Notes: generated by a model from the sequence alone, not told the origin. A DNA stretch of 64,000 nt from Pseudomonadota bacterium (GCA_016705325.1 JADIYJ010000029.1:160300-224299); one strand, 5' to 3'. Counted from the first letter of the stretch, positions 1-8,647 are shown. Numbers and translations are program-made.

Positions 1-823
1 GACCTCGCCATCACCATGTCGGTTTCGCACGCGGCCTCGCTGCTGCTGGCGGGCGATGACCCGGTTCGCCATGCGCCTGACGGACCGGCCGGTCGCACGA
101 TTCGGCTGGATCGGCGGCATCACGGCGGCGAGCCTGCTCGTCATCGTGCTGCTGTCACCGCAGGTGGACTACCTGCCGGTGGCGCAGACCGACATGATCT
201 GGAACAACTTCCGGTTGCCGCCGGGCGGCAACATCGAGACCGCGCGCGCGGAAATGGCGCCGGTGGTGATGGAGCGCCTGCAGCCGTACCTCGAAGGCAA
301 GAAGCAGCCGAAGGGGAAGTACTACAACTCTATCCGCCTCGATTTCCAGGGCGCCGACCTCGGCGCGCTGATGGACGCGGCCCGCGTTGCCGTCGACGAG
401 ATTCCGCAGGCGTTCCCGGGCCTCGAGTTGAACCAGCCGGAACTGCAACTGGTGCCCGATGAATGGCGGATCGCGCGCGCCGGTCTCACCCGGCCCGAGG
501 TCGCCTCGGCCATCCGCGCCTACACCGGTGGCATTCACCGGAGGAACTCGCCGAGTTGCCGATCATCACGCCGGGCGCCGGCGTGCAGACGGTCGGCGAA
601 CTGAACGAACTGCGGCAGACGGTGGGACCTGCGCAGCTGGTGCGCATCAACGGCCACCGCACCGTCAGCGTAAATTTCCAGCCGCCGGAAGACATGACGC
701 TCGACCAGGCCGTCGGCCTGCTGCAGTCGAAAGTCGAGCCGAAAGTGCGGGCCGGCATGGCATGGCGCCAAAAGGCCAGCTCACGTACGCAGGCTCGGTC
801 AACGACCTGCACCAGGCGCTGCG
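1..823 (+). pseudogene. RND efflux transporter permease, internal fragment (broken)
   Basis: This stretch encodes part of the second half of an RND (AcrB/MexB-like) inner-membrane proton antiporter. It starts at the window edge inside a transmembrane region, continues with a basic loop and a TM helix (positions 56-170), then a periplasmic porter segment with the family pattern around YLPVAQTDMIWNNFRLPPGG. The protein-like text passes through three reading frames: the first about 50 nt, then 56 to about 530, then about 535-770, then about 766-823. At least three indels are therefore present. After the motif GSVNDLHQALR, where the next TM helix should follow, the text switches abruptly to a membrane fusion protein. 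About 350 C-terminal residues are missing. It is either a decayed pump gene or a badly assembled contig end. The family call is firm; the substrate is unknown. Confidence 0.75.
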
Positions 824-1234
824 CGCATCGTCAACCCCGACGAACTCGAGATCCGCCTGTTCGTCCCATTGCGTCACGTCAAGGCGATCCAGCCGGACCA
901 CGTCGTCGATGTCACGGCCGATCGCAGCGAGTTCACCGCGACCGTCAGCTCCATGGTGCCGGCCGGCGATCCGCGCAGCCAGTCGTTTGAAGTGCTGGTC
1001 AAGGCGCCGGCCGTGGATGGGCTGCTCGCAGCGGGCAATACCGTGCAGGTTCGCCTGCCGCTCGGCCAGCCGCAGCGCCGGCTCTCGGTGCCGCGCGACG
1101 CGCTGATCATCCGCGCGGACGGTGACTGGATCGCGGTCGATGGCTCGCTGCGTGCCGGGGACAACATCGTCGTCGGCGTGTTCGAAGGCGAGGCCCGGCG
1201 CGTGACGGCGGAGCGGGTCAAGCCGGCGGCGTGA
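824..1234 (+). pseudogene. RND efflux periplasmic adaptor (HlyD/MFP family), C-terminal fragment
   Basis: The C-terminal part of a membrane fusion protein that bridges an RND pump and an outer-membrane channel. Reading begins in frame at about 824 with RIVNPDELEIRLFVPL, a beta-barrel strand typical of MFPs, and runs through VPRDALIIRADGDWIAVDG to a TGA at 1234. The N-terminal signal peptide, hairpin and lipoyl half are absent; the fragment is joined straight to the RND fragment without a start codon. The nearest ATG in frame is at 869. Between ALIIRADG and DGDWI the usual membrane-proximal strands seem to be missing, so a second small internal deletion is possible. Normal gene order is MFP then RND; here the order is reversed, which suits a rearrangement or misassembly. 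Confidence 0.7.
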
Positions 1235-1281
1235 GACAACTCACAGCAAAAACACCCGGAGCACTATAAAATTCGGGACCG

Positions 1282-2163
1282 ATGACCTCACTCCAGGCCC
1301 GCTTGACTCCTTTCCTGCTTGCACTGGCGCTCGCCGCTGCGGTTCTGCCGCCCGGTTTCGCGCAGGCGCAGGGCTTCAGTTCCGTTTCGAGCGGAGCGCC
1401 CAAAATTGCCGTTGCCGCACCGTCTGGTGCCGGCACCAGCGCAGCCAGCGTGCCGGTCCTCGCGAGCGCAACACCGCCGCCGCCAGCTGCTTTCGGCGAT
1501 AATTTGCCTGCCGCTACCACCGCTGTGCCGGTGCAACACGGCACTGCGGGCTCCGTGTCGCCGACCGTCGCGCCACCTGCTGTCGCCGTGCCTGCACCCG
1601 CCGCGCCGATCGCTGCAGCCAGCGGCACCTTCAGTTCTGGCAGCGGCTCGTTCAGTTCCGTCAGCGGCGGTGCGCCGTCGCTGCCTGCACCGCCGGCCAC
1701 CAGCGCGAATTACGGCGCGGGCTCGACGTCGGGCTTCGAGATGGCCGAGAAGGTCCTCGTGCTCAAGCACGAGCGCGTGCTGCGCCTGCTCCGCCGCGGC
1801 CGCGTGATCGCCGAGTATCCGATCAAGCTCGGGCTGAATCCCTACGGCCACAAGCAGCGCGAGGGCGATTTCCGCACGCCCGAGGGTCATTACGACCTCG
1901 TCAAGCGCAATCCGAAGAGCGAGTTCTTCCTCTCGATCAAGATCTCGTACCCGAATCGTGAGGACGCGGCGGTCGCGCACGAGAGCGGGCATGCGCCCGG
2001 CGGGCTGATCATGATCCATGGCCAGCCGAATGAACCGAAGCGACCCCCCGAGCACTACGCGACGCGCGACTGGACCGATGGCTGCATCGCCCTGAGCAAC
2101 GCCGACATGGTCGACGTCTGGTTGCGGACGACGGCCGGGATCCCGATCGAAATCCGGAAATGA
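1282..2163 (+). CDS. L,D-transpeptidase (YkuD/ErfK family), exported
   Basis: A 293-residue exported protein expected to cross-link peptidoglycan or attach proteins to it. Residues 1 to about 29 form a signal peptide ending in AQA. Residues 30-155 are an Ala/Pro/Ser-rich linker, probably spanning the periplasm. The YkuD domain fills about 158-293. It has the family's conserved HG (IMIHGQ) and the catalytic Cys in DWTDGCIALS (C268). The usual SHGC signature has Asp in place of His, a variant I know from the YafK/ErfK-like branch. The gene overlaps the next start by 4 bp (ATGA), so it is probably co-transcribed with ppnN. An AT-rich patch at 1264-1272 could be its -10 region. Family assignment is secure; the exact reaction (3-3 cross-link or other) is inference. 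Confidence 0.9.
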   Translation: MTSLQARLTPFLLALALAAAVLPPGFAQAQGFSSVSSGAPKIAVAAPSGAGTSAASVPVLASATPPPPAAFGDNLPAATTAVPVQHGTAGSVSPTVAPPAVAVPAPAAPIAAASGTFSSGSGSFSSVSGGAPSLPAPPATSANYGAGSTSGFEMAEKVLVLKHERVLRLLRRGRVIAEYPIKLGLNPYGHKQREGDFRTPEGHYDLVKRNPKSEFFLSIKISYPNREDAAVAHESGHAPGGLIMIHGQPNEPKRPPEHYATRDWTDGCIALSNADMVDVWLRTTAGIPIEIRK

Positions 2164-3572
2164 TGATGAAGCGGGCCGAGGTCGCCATTTCGGCGGGGCC
2201 GACCGAGGACGACAGTTTCGTCGACGCGCGTGTCACGCCGACCGGCAGCCTCGAGAACCTGTCGCAGATGGAGGTCGACCGGCTGCTCGACAACTCGCGT
2301 GGCGGCCTCTATCCGCTGTATCGCCGCTGCTCGCTCGCTGTCCTGAACAGCGGGGGCGAGACCGACGACGCCCGCGCGATCTTCGACCGCTATGCCGATT
2401 TCGACATCGACATCGTGCGGCAGGCCTGGGGCATCAAGCTCGAACTGCACAATGCGCCGGCCGCGGCGTTCGTGGACGGCCGCATGATCCGCGGCATCCA
2501 GGAGCACCTGTTTGCGGTGCTGCGCGACATTCTCTACATCCACGGCGAAGTCTACGAGCACGGCAGCATCGAGCTGCGCGAGTCCGCCGGGATCACCAAC
2601 GCCGTGTACCGCGTGCTGCGCAATGCGGGCCTGCTGCAGCCGCGCCTGCGGCCCGATATCGTCGTGTGCTGGGGCGGACACTCGATCGGCCGCGACGAGT
2701 ACGAATACACCAAACTCGTGGGCTACGAACTCGGCCTGCGCGGGCTCAACGTCTGCACTGGTTGCGGACCGGGCGCGATGAAAGGCCCGATGAAGGGCGC
2801 GACGATCGGCCATGCCAAGCAGCGCATCCCGTCGGGTCGCTACATCGGCCTGACCGAGCCGGGCATTGTCGCAGCCGAGCCACCCAACGCGATCGTCAAC
2901 CAGCTCGCGATCCTGCCGGACATCGAGAAGCGCCTCGAAGCGTTCGTCCGCATCGGCCACGGCATCGTGGTGTTTCCGGGCGGTGCCGGCACCGCCGAGG
3001 AGATCCTGTATCTGGTCGGCATCCTGCTCGACCCGCAGAACGAGCCGCAGCCGTTTCCCGTCGTCTTCACCGGGCCTCGCGGCAGCGAGGAATACTGGCA
3101 CCAGGTCGACGCATTCCTGGTCGGCACGCTCGGTGAGCGCGTGCGCCAGTGCTATCGCATCATCGTCGGCGATCAGGCCGAAGTGGCGCGTGAGATGCTG
3201 CGCGGCATGGCCGCCGTGCGCGAATACCGCCGCCGCGCCAAGGACGCCTACAACTTCAACTGGCTGTTGCGCATCTCGCACGATCTGCAGCAGCCGTTCG
3301 AACCCACGCACGCGGCCATGGCCGGGCTCGAGCTGCATCGCGATGCGCCGCCGCACCAGCTGGCGGCGGAGCTGCGGCGTGCGTTCTCGGGTATCGTCGC
3401 CGGCAACGTCAAGGAAACCGGGCTGCGGTTGATCGACGAGCACGGCCCGTTCGAGCTGCAGGGCGATGCCGAGCTGCTGCAGCCACTCGACGCGCTGCTG
3501 GCATCGTTCGTGCGGCAGCGCCGCATGAAGCTGTCGGGCGAATACCAGCCCTGCTATCGCATCGTCGCCTGA
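2160..3572 (+). CDS. ppnN: nucleotide 5'-monophosphate nucleosidase (LOG family, PpnN/YgdH)
   Basis: A 470-residue cytoplasmic enzyme that cleaves purine and pyrimidine 5'-monophosphates to base and ribose 5-phosphate; in E. coli it is controlled by (p)ppGpp. The length matches PpnN (about 454). An N-terminal regulatory region (1-150) precedes the Rossmann-like LOG domain, which has GGHSIGRDEYEY near residue 178 and the signature PGGAGTAEE beginning at P273. A C-terminal regulatory domain follows. The start at 2160 (three Met codons in a row) overlaps the L,D-transpeptidase stop as ATGA, which suggests translational coupling. No defects are visible. Confidence 0.93.
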   Translation: MMMKRAEVAISAGPTEDDSFVDARVTPTGSLENLSQMEVDRLLDNSRGGLYPLYRRCSLAVLNSGGETDDARAIFDRYADFDIDIVRQAWGIKLELHNAPAAAFVDGRMIRGIQEHLFAVLRDILYIHGEVYEHGSIELRESAGITNAVYRVLRNAGLLQPRLRPDIVVCWGGHSIGRDEYEYTKLVGYELGLRGLNVCTGCGPGAMKGPMKGATIGHAKQRIPSGRYIGLTEPGIVAAEPPNAIVNQLAILPDIEKRLEAFVRIGHGIVVFPGGAGTAEEILYLVGILLDPQNEPQPFPVVFTGPRGSEEYWHQVDAFLVGTLGERVRQCYRIIVGDQAEVAREMLRGMAAVREYRRRAKDAYNFNWLLRISHDLQQPFEPTHAAMAGLELHRDAPPHQLAAELRRAFSGIVAGNVKETGLRLIDEHGPFELQGDAELLQPLDALLASFVRQRRMKLSGEYQPCYRIVA

Positions 3573-3690
3573 TGTCCTGCCGCGCTGCCCCCCGCCGCAG
3601 CGGGTGAGGTCGCAGACTGTGACCCAGTACCGGACGCTGGCGGGGCGCTTCGGTACCGTGCAGCCATCGTGGCACCCGTGAACAACCGCA

Positions 3691-3978
3691 ATGTCTGAGC
3701 GCAAGCCGGAACTTCCCGTCGGCACGCGCGCGCCGCCGCGCGACAAGTCTCGCCCCGCGGAGCGGCCGTTGGCGGCGAGCGAGGTCGGCCCACGGCGTGG
3801 CGCAAGCAAGTTTGGTGCGGCCACGGACGGCTGGGACGCCTACAACGACTGGCTGGACCGGGTCCGGCAGCCGGCGCCGCCATCACGGCAGGCCGTGATC
3901 AGCAAGTCCCTCGGCAGCATCGCGAGCTACAAGAGCTGGGCCGACAAGGCGCGCGGGGCTTTCGACAAGACCAAATGA
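3691..3978 (+). CDS. small hypothetical protein (95 aa)
   Basis: A 95-residue basic, hydrophilic protein that I do not recognise. Residues 1-45 are rich in Pro, Arg and Ala and look disordered. The second half contains GWDAYNDWLDRVRQP and SIASYKSWADKARGAF, two Trp-containing amphipathic stretches suggesting a small helical domain. There is no signal peptide, membrane segment or cysteine. It sits alone between ppnN and a small membrane protein in the same direction. Codon use (strong third-position G/C) resembles the neighbours, so it is probably a real gene. Confidence 0.6.
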   Translation: MSERKPELPVGTRAPPRDKSRPAERPLAASEVGPRRGASKFGAATDGWDAYNDWLDRVRQPAPPSRQAVISKSLGSIASYKSWADKARGAFDKTK

Positions 3979-4081
3979 ACGTCTGCACGACCATGCGGCA
4001 CCGGTCGTGTGGTGATGCAGGACCTCTGGCATCGCGGCAGCGCTGCCTTTTCGATTAGAGTCTGCCCCCGGCCCGAATTCC

Positions 4082-4246
4082 ATGGAACGACTGCTCAAGT
4101 GGCTCGACGACCTGGACGACCTTACGGACGTGTTCCGCGTGCAGGCGTCGTCGGTGATCATCACCGCGTTGCTCGTCGTGGCATTCGCTGCGGGCGTCGG
4201 CGCGCTGCTGCTGCTCGGACCGCCGGACCTGCTCGCCGCACCCTGA
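4082..4246 (+). CDS. small single-pass membrane protein (54 aa)
   Basis: A short gene with an ATG at 4082 and TGA at 4244-4246. The 54-residue product starts MERLLKWLDDLDDLTDVFRV, an acidic amphipathic helix. One hydrophobic helix follows (about residues 22-45, SVIITALLVVAF then GVGALLLLG), with a short tail ending LLAAP. This layout (soluble helix, then one TM) is typical of small inner-membrane proteins. It ends 16 nt before msrB in the same direction, so the two are probably co-transcribed. I do not know a function. Confidence rests on the clean TM segment, the tight spacing and good codon use. Confidence 0.6.
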   Translation: MERLLKWLDDLDDLTDVFRVQASSVIITALLVVAFAAGVGALLLLGPPDLLAAP

Positions 4247-4262
4247 CGCGGGGATCCCTGCC

Positions 4263-4670
4263 ATGACGGGACACGACAAGCGCCCGCCGGGTGCGGATGA
4301 GCTGCGCGCGCGACTGAGCGGCGAGCAGTTCCAGGTCACCCAGAACAAGGGCACCGAACGGGCCTTTACCGGCCGCTACCTGCACAACAAGGACCAGGGC
4401 GTATACACGTGCGTGGTGTGCGATGCCGGGCTGTTTGCGTCGGAGACGAAGTACGATTCCGGCTCCGGCTGGCCGTCGTTCTGGCTCCCGCTCGCGGGTG
4501 ACCGTGTCGCAACGCAGCGCGACGTCAGCCACGGCATGGTGCGGACCGAGGTCACTTGCGCCAACTGCGGCGCGCACCTCGGCCACGTGTTCGAGGACGG
4601 CCCGCAACCCACCGGGCTGCGCTATTGCGTCAACTCGGCTTCCCTCGAATTCAACAAGACGAAGGGCTGA
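4263..4670 (+). CDS. msrB: peptide-methionine (R)-S-oxide reductase MsrB
   Basis: A 135-residue cytoplasmic enzyme that reduces the R epimer of methionine sulfoxide in proteins. It carries the structural zinc site as two CxxC pairs (CVVC and CANC), the substrate-site pattern SGSGWPSFW, and the catalytic Cys in RYCVNSASLEF (C122). There is no signal peptide and the length is normal. The gene lies between a small membrane protein and an FKBP lipoprotein (3-nt gap), all on the plus strand, so a small protein-repair/folding operon is likely. Confidence 0.96.
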   Translation: MTGHDKRPPGADELRARLSGEQFQVTQNKGTERAFTGRYLHNKDQGVYTCVVCDAGLFASETKYDSGSGWPSFWLPLAGDRVATQRDVSHGMVRTEVTCANCGAHLGHVFEDGPQPTGLRYCVNSASLEFNKTKG

Positions 4671-4673
4671 CTC

Positions 4674-5144
4674 ATGCACTGGATCTTTTCCGCGATGTCC
4701 CCGCCGGCTGCGACCATGGTCCTGGCCTGTGCGCTGCTCGCGGGCTGCGCGCGCCCGTCGCTGCCGGCGGTCGCGCCAGCCGACCAGCTGGCTGCGCTCG
4801 AGGTCACGGAGCTGGTCGTCGGCCAGGGCGCTGAGGCGACACCGGGTTCGAAGGTTACCGTGCACTACACCGGCTGGATGTTCGATCACACGCGCCCGGA
4901 CCGGAAAGGCGCTGAGTTCGACAGCTCGCGCAAGAGCGGACAGCCGTTCAGCTTCGTGCTGGGCCAGCAGCAGGTCATTGCCGGCTGGGACCAGGGCGTG
5001 GCCGGCATGAAGACCGGTGGTCAGCGGCGGCTCGGGATCCCGTCGGCGCTGGCCTACGGCGAGCGCGGGGCCGGTGGCGTGATTGCGCCGGGCGCAACGC
5101 TCGTGTTCGACGTCGAACTGCTCGCGGTTCAGCCGCCGCGCTGA
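4674..5144 (+). CDS. FKBP-type peptidyl-prolyl cis-trans isomerase, lipoprotein
   Basis: A 156-residue exported prolyl isomerase. An N-terminal hydrophobic stretch (about 12-25) ends in a lipobox (ALLAGC), so the mature protein should be lipid-anchored at about Cys25 and act in the periplasm. The FKBP domain covers about residues 45-154, with KVTVHYTGW at its start, then GAEFDSS, VIAGWDQGV and the C-terminal AYGERGAGGVIAPG, and ends LVFDVELL. These are the residues lining the FK506 pocket in the family. The start lies 3 nt after msrB. It is convergent with the PEBP gene, leaving only 13 nt between their stops. Confidence 0.92.
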   Translation: MHWIFSAMSPPAATMVLACALLAGCARPSLPAVAPADQLAALEVTELVVGQGAEATPGSKVTVHYTGWMFDHTRPDRKGAEFDSSRKSGQPFSFVLGQQQVIAGWDQGVAGMKTGGQRRLGIPSALAYGERGAGGVIAPGATLVFDVELLAVQPPR

Positions 5145-5157
5145 CGCCGCGACCGCG

Positions 5158-5784
5158 TCATTTCACCGCGGGGTTCAGCGAGTACGTGCCGCTGAGTGTG
5201 GCTTCGGCCAGCACGTGCCGCGCGATGGCGTCCTTCACCTGCTGACCCGTGAATGCACCTTCGACCGGGCAGCGCGCGAGGTCGATCGCATACAGCGTGA
5301 AATGATAGTGATGCAGCAGCGTGTCGTTCCACGGCGGGCAGGGACCGTCGTAGCCGAAGTACTCGCCTGCCATGTCCTTGTCGCCGGCAAACCAGAGCGT
5401 GTAGTCGTTCAGTCCCTGGCGTGATCCCCGCGGTCCGCGGGGATCGCGCTTGCCGCGCGCAGTCATGCCATCGCTGGCAGAACCGGCCGGAATTTCGCTG
5501 ACCGACGGTGGAATGTCCACCAGCACCCAGTGCCAGAAACTGGTTCGCGGCAGGTCGGCCGGCACGCTGCGGCCCTCCTGGTTGACGTCGTCCGCGCGGG
5601 TCGGCACGTCGACGTCGACGCACAGCAGGACCAGCGATTTTGCCGTCGAGGGCACACCCGTCCAGCGCAAGTGCGGGTTGCGGTTGCCGCTCATGCGGAC
5701 GTGCTGTGCCGGGTCGGGCGCGCAGAACGCGAACTCTTCGGGGATCCGCCGGCCGTGTACGAAGTTCGAAGACAACAGGTGCAC
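5158..5784 (-). CDS. YbhB/YbcL-type phosphatidylethanolamine-binding (Raf kinase inhibitor-like) protein
   Basis: A 208-residue cytoplasmic protein of the PEBP family. It keeps the conserved ligand-pocket features: NPHLRWTGVP near residue 36, DVDVPTR, FWHWVLVDIP, and YFGYDGPCPPWNDTLLHHYHF towards the C-terminus. The TLHHYHF-type segment and DGPCPP motif are diagnostic. It is slightly longer than E. coli YbhB (158) because of an insertion with basic repeats (RGKRDPRGPRGS, about 110-122). The function in bacteria is poorly defined. It is convergent with the FKBP gene and divergent from the alpha/beta hydrolase. Confidence 0.9.
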   Translation of the reverse strand: MHLLSSNFVHGRRIPEEFAFCAPDPAQHVRMSGNRNPHLRWTGVPSTAKSLVLLCVDVDVPTRADDVNQEGRSVPADLPRTSFWHWVLVDIPPSVSEIPAGSASDGMTARGKRDPRGPRGSRQGLNDYTLWFAGDKDMAGEYFGYDGPCPPWNDTLLHHYHFTLYAIDLARCPVEGAFTGQQVKDAIARHVLAEATLSGTYSLNPAVK

Positions 5785-5884
5785 TGCGGGTCACTCCTTG
5801 GCTTGCCTGCGCCCGATTCTGCCATGGCCCGGCGGCGGACCGGCAGCGTTCTGGCACACTGCAGCCCCGTTCTTCAGCGCCCGG

Positions 5885-6568
5885 ATGCCGCCATTGCCCG
5901 CATGTTCGACCGCCACCGCTGAACCGTTTCGCCCGCCCGCGCCGCTGGCCGTCCGCATTGCCGGTCCGGCTGGCGCCATCGAAGCGCGCGTCGAAGATCC
6001 GCTGCCAGCCGGGGCGACCCGCCGGGTCGTCGGCGTCGTCTGCCACCCGCATCCGCTGTTCGGCGGCACGATGCAGAACAAGGTCGTGCACACCGTTGCC
6101 CGAGCCATGCAGGAGGCGGGGGCGGCGACGGTGCGTTTCAATTTTCGTGGCGTGGGCGCCAGCGAGGGCCGCCACGACCGGGGCGTTGGTGAACTCGAGG
6201 ATGCTCGCGCAGTGACCGAGTGGACGCGCCGGCACTTCGACTGCGACGCGCTGTGGCTCGGCGGGTTCTCGTTCGGTGCGGCGACCGCCCTGCAGGCGGC
6301 GGCACGCGGTGCGCGGCCGGCGAAGCTCGTGACGATCGCGCCGCCTGTCGGCCGCATCATCACCGAACCCGTGCCGCGTCCGGACTGTCCCTGGCTGATC
6401 GTGCAGGGCGACCATGACGAACTCATCGACATCGAAGCCGTGCGTTCCTGGGTGCGCAGCTTCGTTCCCGAACCCGAGTTGACGGTGATTGCGGGCGCCG
6501 AGCACTTCTTCCATGGCAAGCTCGGCGAGCTGCGCTCGGGCGTGCTCGCCTTCCTGCGCAATGGCTGA
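5885..6568 (+). CDS. alpha/beta hydrolase (dienelactone-hydrolase-like, COG2945 type)
   Basis: A 227-residue predicted hydrolase. HPHPLFGGTMQNKVV near residue 57 and FNFRGVGAS near 90 are typical of the COG2945 group. The nucleophile elbow is GGFSFGA (Ser about 123), the acid is probably the Asp in GDHDELID, and the His is in GAEHFFHG. ATG at 5885 was chosen because an earlier in-frame extension would run back over the start of the divergent PEBP gene. Substrate unknown. It ends about 100 nt before the oppositely oriented HU-like gene, with that gene's terminator between them. Confidence 0.85.
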   Translation: MPPLPACSTATAEPFRPPAPLAVRIAGPAGAIEARVEDPLPAGATRRVVGVVCHPHPLFGGTMQNKVVHTVARAMQEAGAATVRFNFRGVGASEGRHDRGVGELEDARAVTEWTRRHFDCDALWLGGFSFGAATALQAAARGARPAKLVTIAPPVGRIITEPVPRPDCPWLIVQGDHDELIDIEAVRSWVRSFVPEPELTVIAGAEHFFHGKLGELRSGVLAFLRNG

Positions 6569-6598
6569 AAATATCGCTGCGGTGGCCGGGAAACCACC

Positions 6599-6634
6599 AA
6601 TGAAAACGCCGGAGTGCGTGAGCACCCCGGCGTC
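6599..6634 (-). terminator. Rho-independent terminator of the HU-like gene
   Basis: On the minus strand the sequence forms a stem of about 12 bp with one mismatch (ACGCCGGGGTGC / GCACTCCGGCGT) around a 4-nt TCAC loop, followed by TTTTCATT. It lies about 30 nt after the HU-like stop and is the textbook hairpin-plus-T-run form. Confidence 0.8.
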
Positions 6635-6666
6635 ATCAGCGAAAAATCGCGTCGGTCAGCTCGCGC

Positions 6667-6981
6667 TCAGTTCACGAACCCCTTGAGGTTCTTGAGCGGC
6701 ATCACGCGAACCTTCTTGCTGGCCGGCTTGGCCTTGAAGACCATCTTTTCGCCGGTAAAGGGATTCACGCCCTCGCGCGCCTTGGTGGCGGGCTTCTTGA
6801 CGACCTTCATCTTGGCGAGACCCGGGAGCGTGAAGATGCCGTGGCTCTTCAGGCTCCTCCTGATCACGGTGTTGAGCGATTCGAAAACCGAGCTCACCTG
6901 CTTCTTCGACAGGCCCGTGTCCTTCGAGACGTGCGCGAGGATGTCGGACTTGGTCGGAGCAGAGCTCTTCTTGGCTGCCAT
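6667..6981 (-). CDS. HU/IHF-family DNA-binding protein
   Basis: A 104-residue nucleoid protein. The N-terminal helical dimerisation part (TKSDILAHVSKDTGLSKKQVSSVFESL) is followed by the beta-arm with GIFTLPGLAKMKV, then KPATKAREGVNPFTGE, where classical HU has GRNPxTG. The C-terminal tail (KAKPASKKVRVMPLKNLKGFVN) is strongly basic and longer than in HU-alpha. It belongs to the divergent HU-like group common in Xanthomonadales and relatives, not clearly hupA, hupB or ihf. It has its own terminator downstream. Confidence 0.9.
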   Translation of the reverse strand: MAAKKSSAPTKSDILAHVSKDTGLSKKQVSSVFESLNTVIRRSLKSHGIFTLPGLAKMKVVKKPATKAREGVNPFTGEKMVFKAKPASKKVRVMPLKNLKGFVN

Positions 6982-7116
6982 CTTGATGTATCTCCTGGTT
7001 GTGCTGCGGGCCGCAGGCCCTTGGTTAGTCTGTCAGCACGCGAAAAATACCATGAAAACTAGGCTTGTTAATACATTGAAGCTGTTTTTTCCCGATTTTT
7101 TTAGGGCTGCGGTGAT

Positions 7117-7644
7117 TCAGTCGCCGAAGAACTCGCGCTTGAACTGCACCGAGCGCCGTCCGCTGCCTGCGACCGGCTCGACGTCGATGTTGAAGACGAG
7201 GATCTCGTCGCCGCTGATGCCGACCTCGCCGATGAAATACACGGCGGTCCCTTCCTGCACGCGCCGCATCGTGAGGCTTTTCAGCTGCCCGTTCAGGTTG
7301 TGCGCGGAGGCCGACACGGTGCCATCGACGGGTTTGGCCGCGCCGCCAGGCGTCTTGGTGAGCATCGCTACGTTCAGCAGCACCCGATTCGGGCTGCGTT
7401 CGATGCCATAGGCGCGGGCCACTTCCGGCGTCAGCTGGTCCGTCCGGATTGCGTTGTAGTGGACCTCGAGGTCGTCGAAATCCTTCTGCGTGTCTTCCGT
7501 CGGTCGGGCGGTCTGCGGTTGCTGGCCGATGTCCGTGCCGCAACCTGCCACGAGCAGCAGGCCGGCGGCAGCCAGCAGCACGGTTGCCGTGCAACGGCGA
7601 GGCGATGAAAAAGAGCTGTGAATCCCGGTGTCTGGAGTGGGCAT
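7117..7644 (-). CDS. DUF4426 family lipoprotein
   Basis: A 175-residue exported protein. The chosen ATG at 7644 gives a signal peptide with lipobox LLLVAGC (Cys about 31). The rest matches the DUF4426 pattern: FDDLEVHYNAIRTDQLTPEVARAYGIERS, then an immunoglobulin-like beta region with NLNGQLKSLTMRRVQEG and AVYFIGEVGISGDEILVFNIDVEPV. The domain's function is unknown. It probably belongs to the minus-strand run proC-yggT-yggU, as in Pseudomonas and relatives where DUF4426, yggT, proC and yggS are neighbours. A longer in-frame extension upstream has no protein-like character and was not used. Confidence 0.82.
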   Translation of the reverse strand: MPTPDTGIHSSFSSPRRCTATVLLAAAGLLLVAGCGTDIGQQPQTARPTEDTQKDFDDLEVHYNAIRTDQLTPEVARAYGIERSPNRVLLNVAMLTKTPGGAAKPVDGTVSASAHNLNGQLKSLTMRRVQEGTAVYFIGEVGISGDEILVFNIDVEPVAGSGRRSVQFKREFFGD

Positions 7645-7781
7645 CGCAGGTTCCTCCCGAACTTCGCGCGAGGGTGGCGCAGGGCACGGGCTCGACGCTG
7701 TCGAGCGCAGCTGACTATAACGCCGGTCTCGTCGTGAACGTAACCGGGGGTGCCTGCCGGGCATCGCCCGCCTGCGGCGTG

Positions 7782-8090
7782 TCAGTCGGCCCGTGCGGCC
7801 GAGAGGGCGCTTTGCAATGCGGCAGGAACCTGCTGCACGCCGTGCAGGCGCACGCGTTTGTCGCGGCCGGTCTGGCCGGCATCCAGCGACACGCGGGACC
7901 TGGGCAGCCCGCATGCGTCGGCAATGAAGGCGAGCAATGCCAGGTTCGCGCGACCATCGACGGGAGGCGCATTGAGCCGGACCTTGAGACGGTCGCCGAA
8001 GAGACCTGCAAATTCCGTGCGCGACGCTCGCGCCTGAACGCGAACGTCGAGCACCCAGTCTGTCCCGTCGCGGCGTAGTGGCTCGCTCAT
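7782..8090 (-). CDS. yggU: DUF167 family protein YggU
   Basis: A 102-residue small cytoplasmic protein of the DUF167/YggU family, with the characteristic VQARASRTEFAG start and KVRLNAPPVDGRANLALLAFIAD core. No biochemical function is established. It follows yggT after about 30 nt on the minus strand, as in many gammaproteobacteria, so the order yggS-proC-yggT-yggU-DUF4426 is conserved here. Confidence 0.9.
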   Translation of the reverse strand: MSEPLRRDGTDWVLDVRVQARASRTEFAGLFGDRLKVRLNAPPVDGRANLALLAFIADACGLPRSRVSLDAGQTGRDKRVRLHGVQQVPAALQSALSAARAD

Positions 8091-8121
8091 GCAGCTCGGC
8101 GGGGACGAGCCGCCGCCTTGC

Positions 8122-8647
8122 TCATCGCAGCAGGATCTGCAGCGCCTGCAGCGCGATCAGCAGGAAGACCGCCGACAGGTCGAGTCCGCCCAGCGGCGGA
8201 ACGACGCGGCGAATCGGCGCGAGCAGCGGCTCCACCAGCTTGCTCAGGATCTGCGCAGCCGGGTTGTAGGCCGCGCCCGCGAACCAGCTGAGCAAGCGCA
8301 TACAGCAGCACCGCGAAGAAATAGAACTGCAGCACGGTGTGCAGCAGGCCGTAGACACCGCCCAGCAGGATCGATTCCAGTCCGAAGCCGCCGCCCGCCA
8401 CGCCGCGGAGCAGCGCCGTGCCCGCGAACTGCACGATCAGCAGTGCAACGACTGATGACGGATCGAGGCGCTTGCCGGGCGGCATGACCTTGCGCAGTGG
8501 CAGCACCAGCGGGTTCGTGACCTGCAATACCGCCTCGCCGAACGGGTTGCGGAAGTCGGCGCGGACGAGCGGCATCAGCACGCGCAGCAGGAACGCGATC
8601 ACGACCAGCGTGAACAGCGCGGAGAGAATGAAGTGCAGGGCCTGCAT
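8122..8647 (-). pseudogene. yggT: YggT family membrane protein, frameshifted
   Basis: An integral membrane protein of the YggT family with two homologous halves. The first half (residues 1 to about 118) reads MQALHFILSALFTLVVIAFL, then RADFRNPFGEAVLQVTNPLV. The second half continues in another frame as LSWFAGAAYNPAAQILSKLV, then RRVVPPLGGLDLSAVFLLI, stopping at 8122. The switch lies near 8293, where one extra base in CTTGCTCAGC breaks the frame. Corrected, the protein is about 175 residues, the family's length, and its stop falls just before yggU. I consider the frameshift a likely sequence error. Read literally, the product would have a meaningless Arg-rich tail running on to 8087. Confidence 0.85.

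Noticed and set aside
2055..3824. 589-codon reading frame antisense to ppnN
   Set aside because: A mirror of the ppnN codon pattern without domain content.
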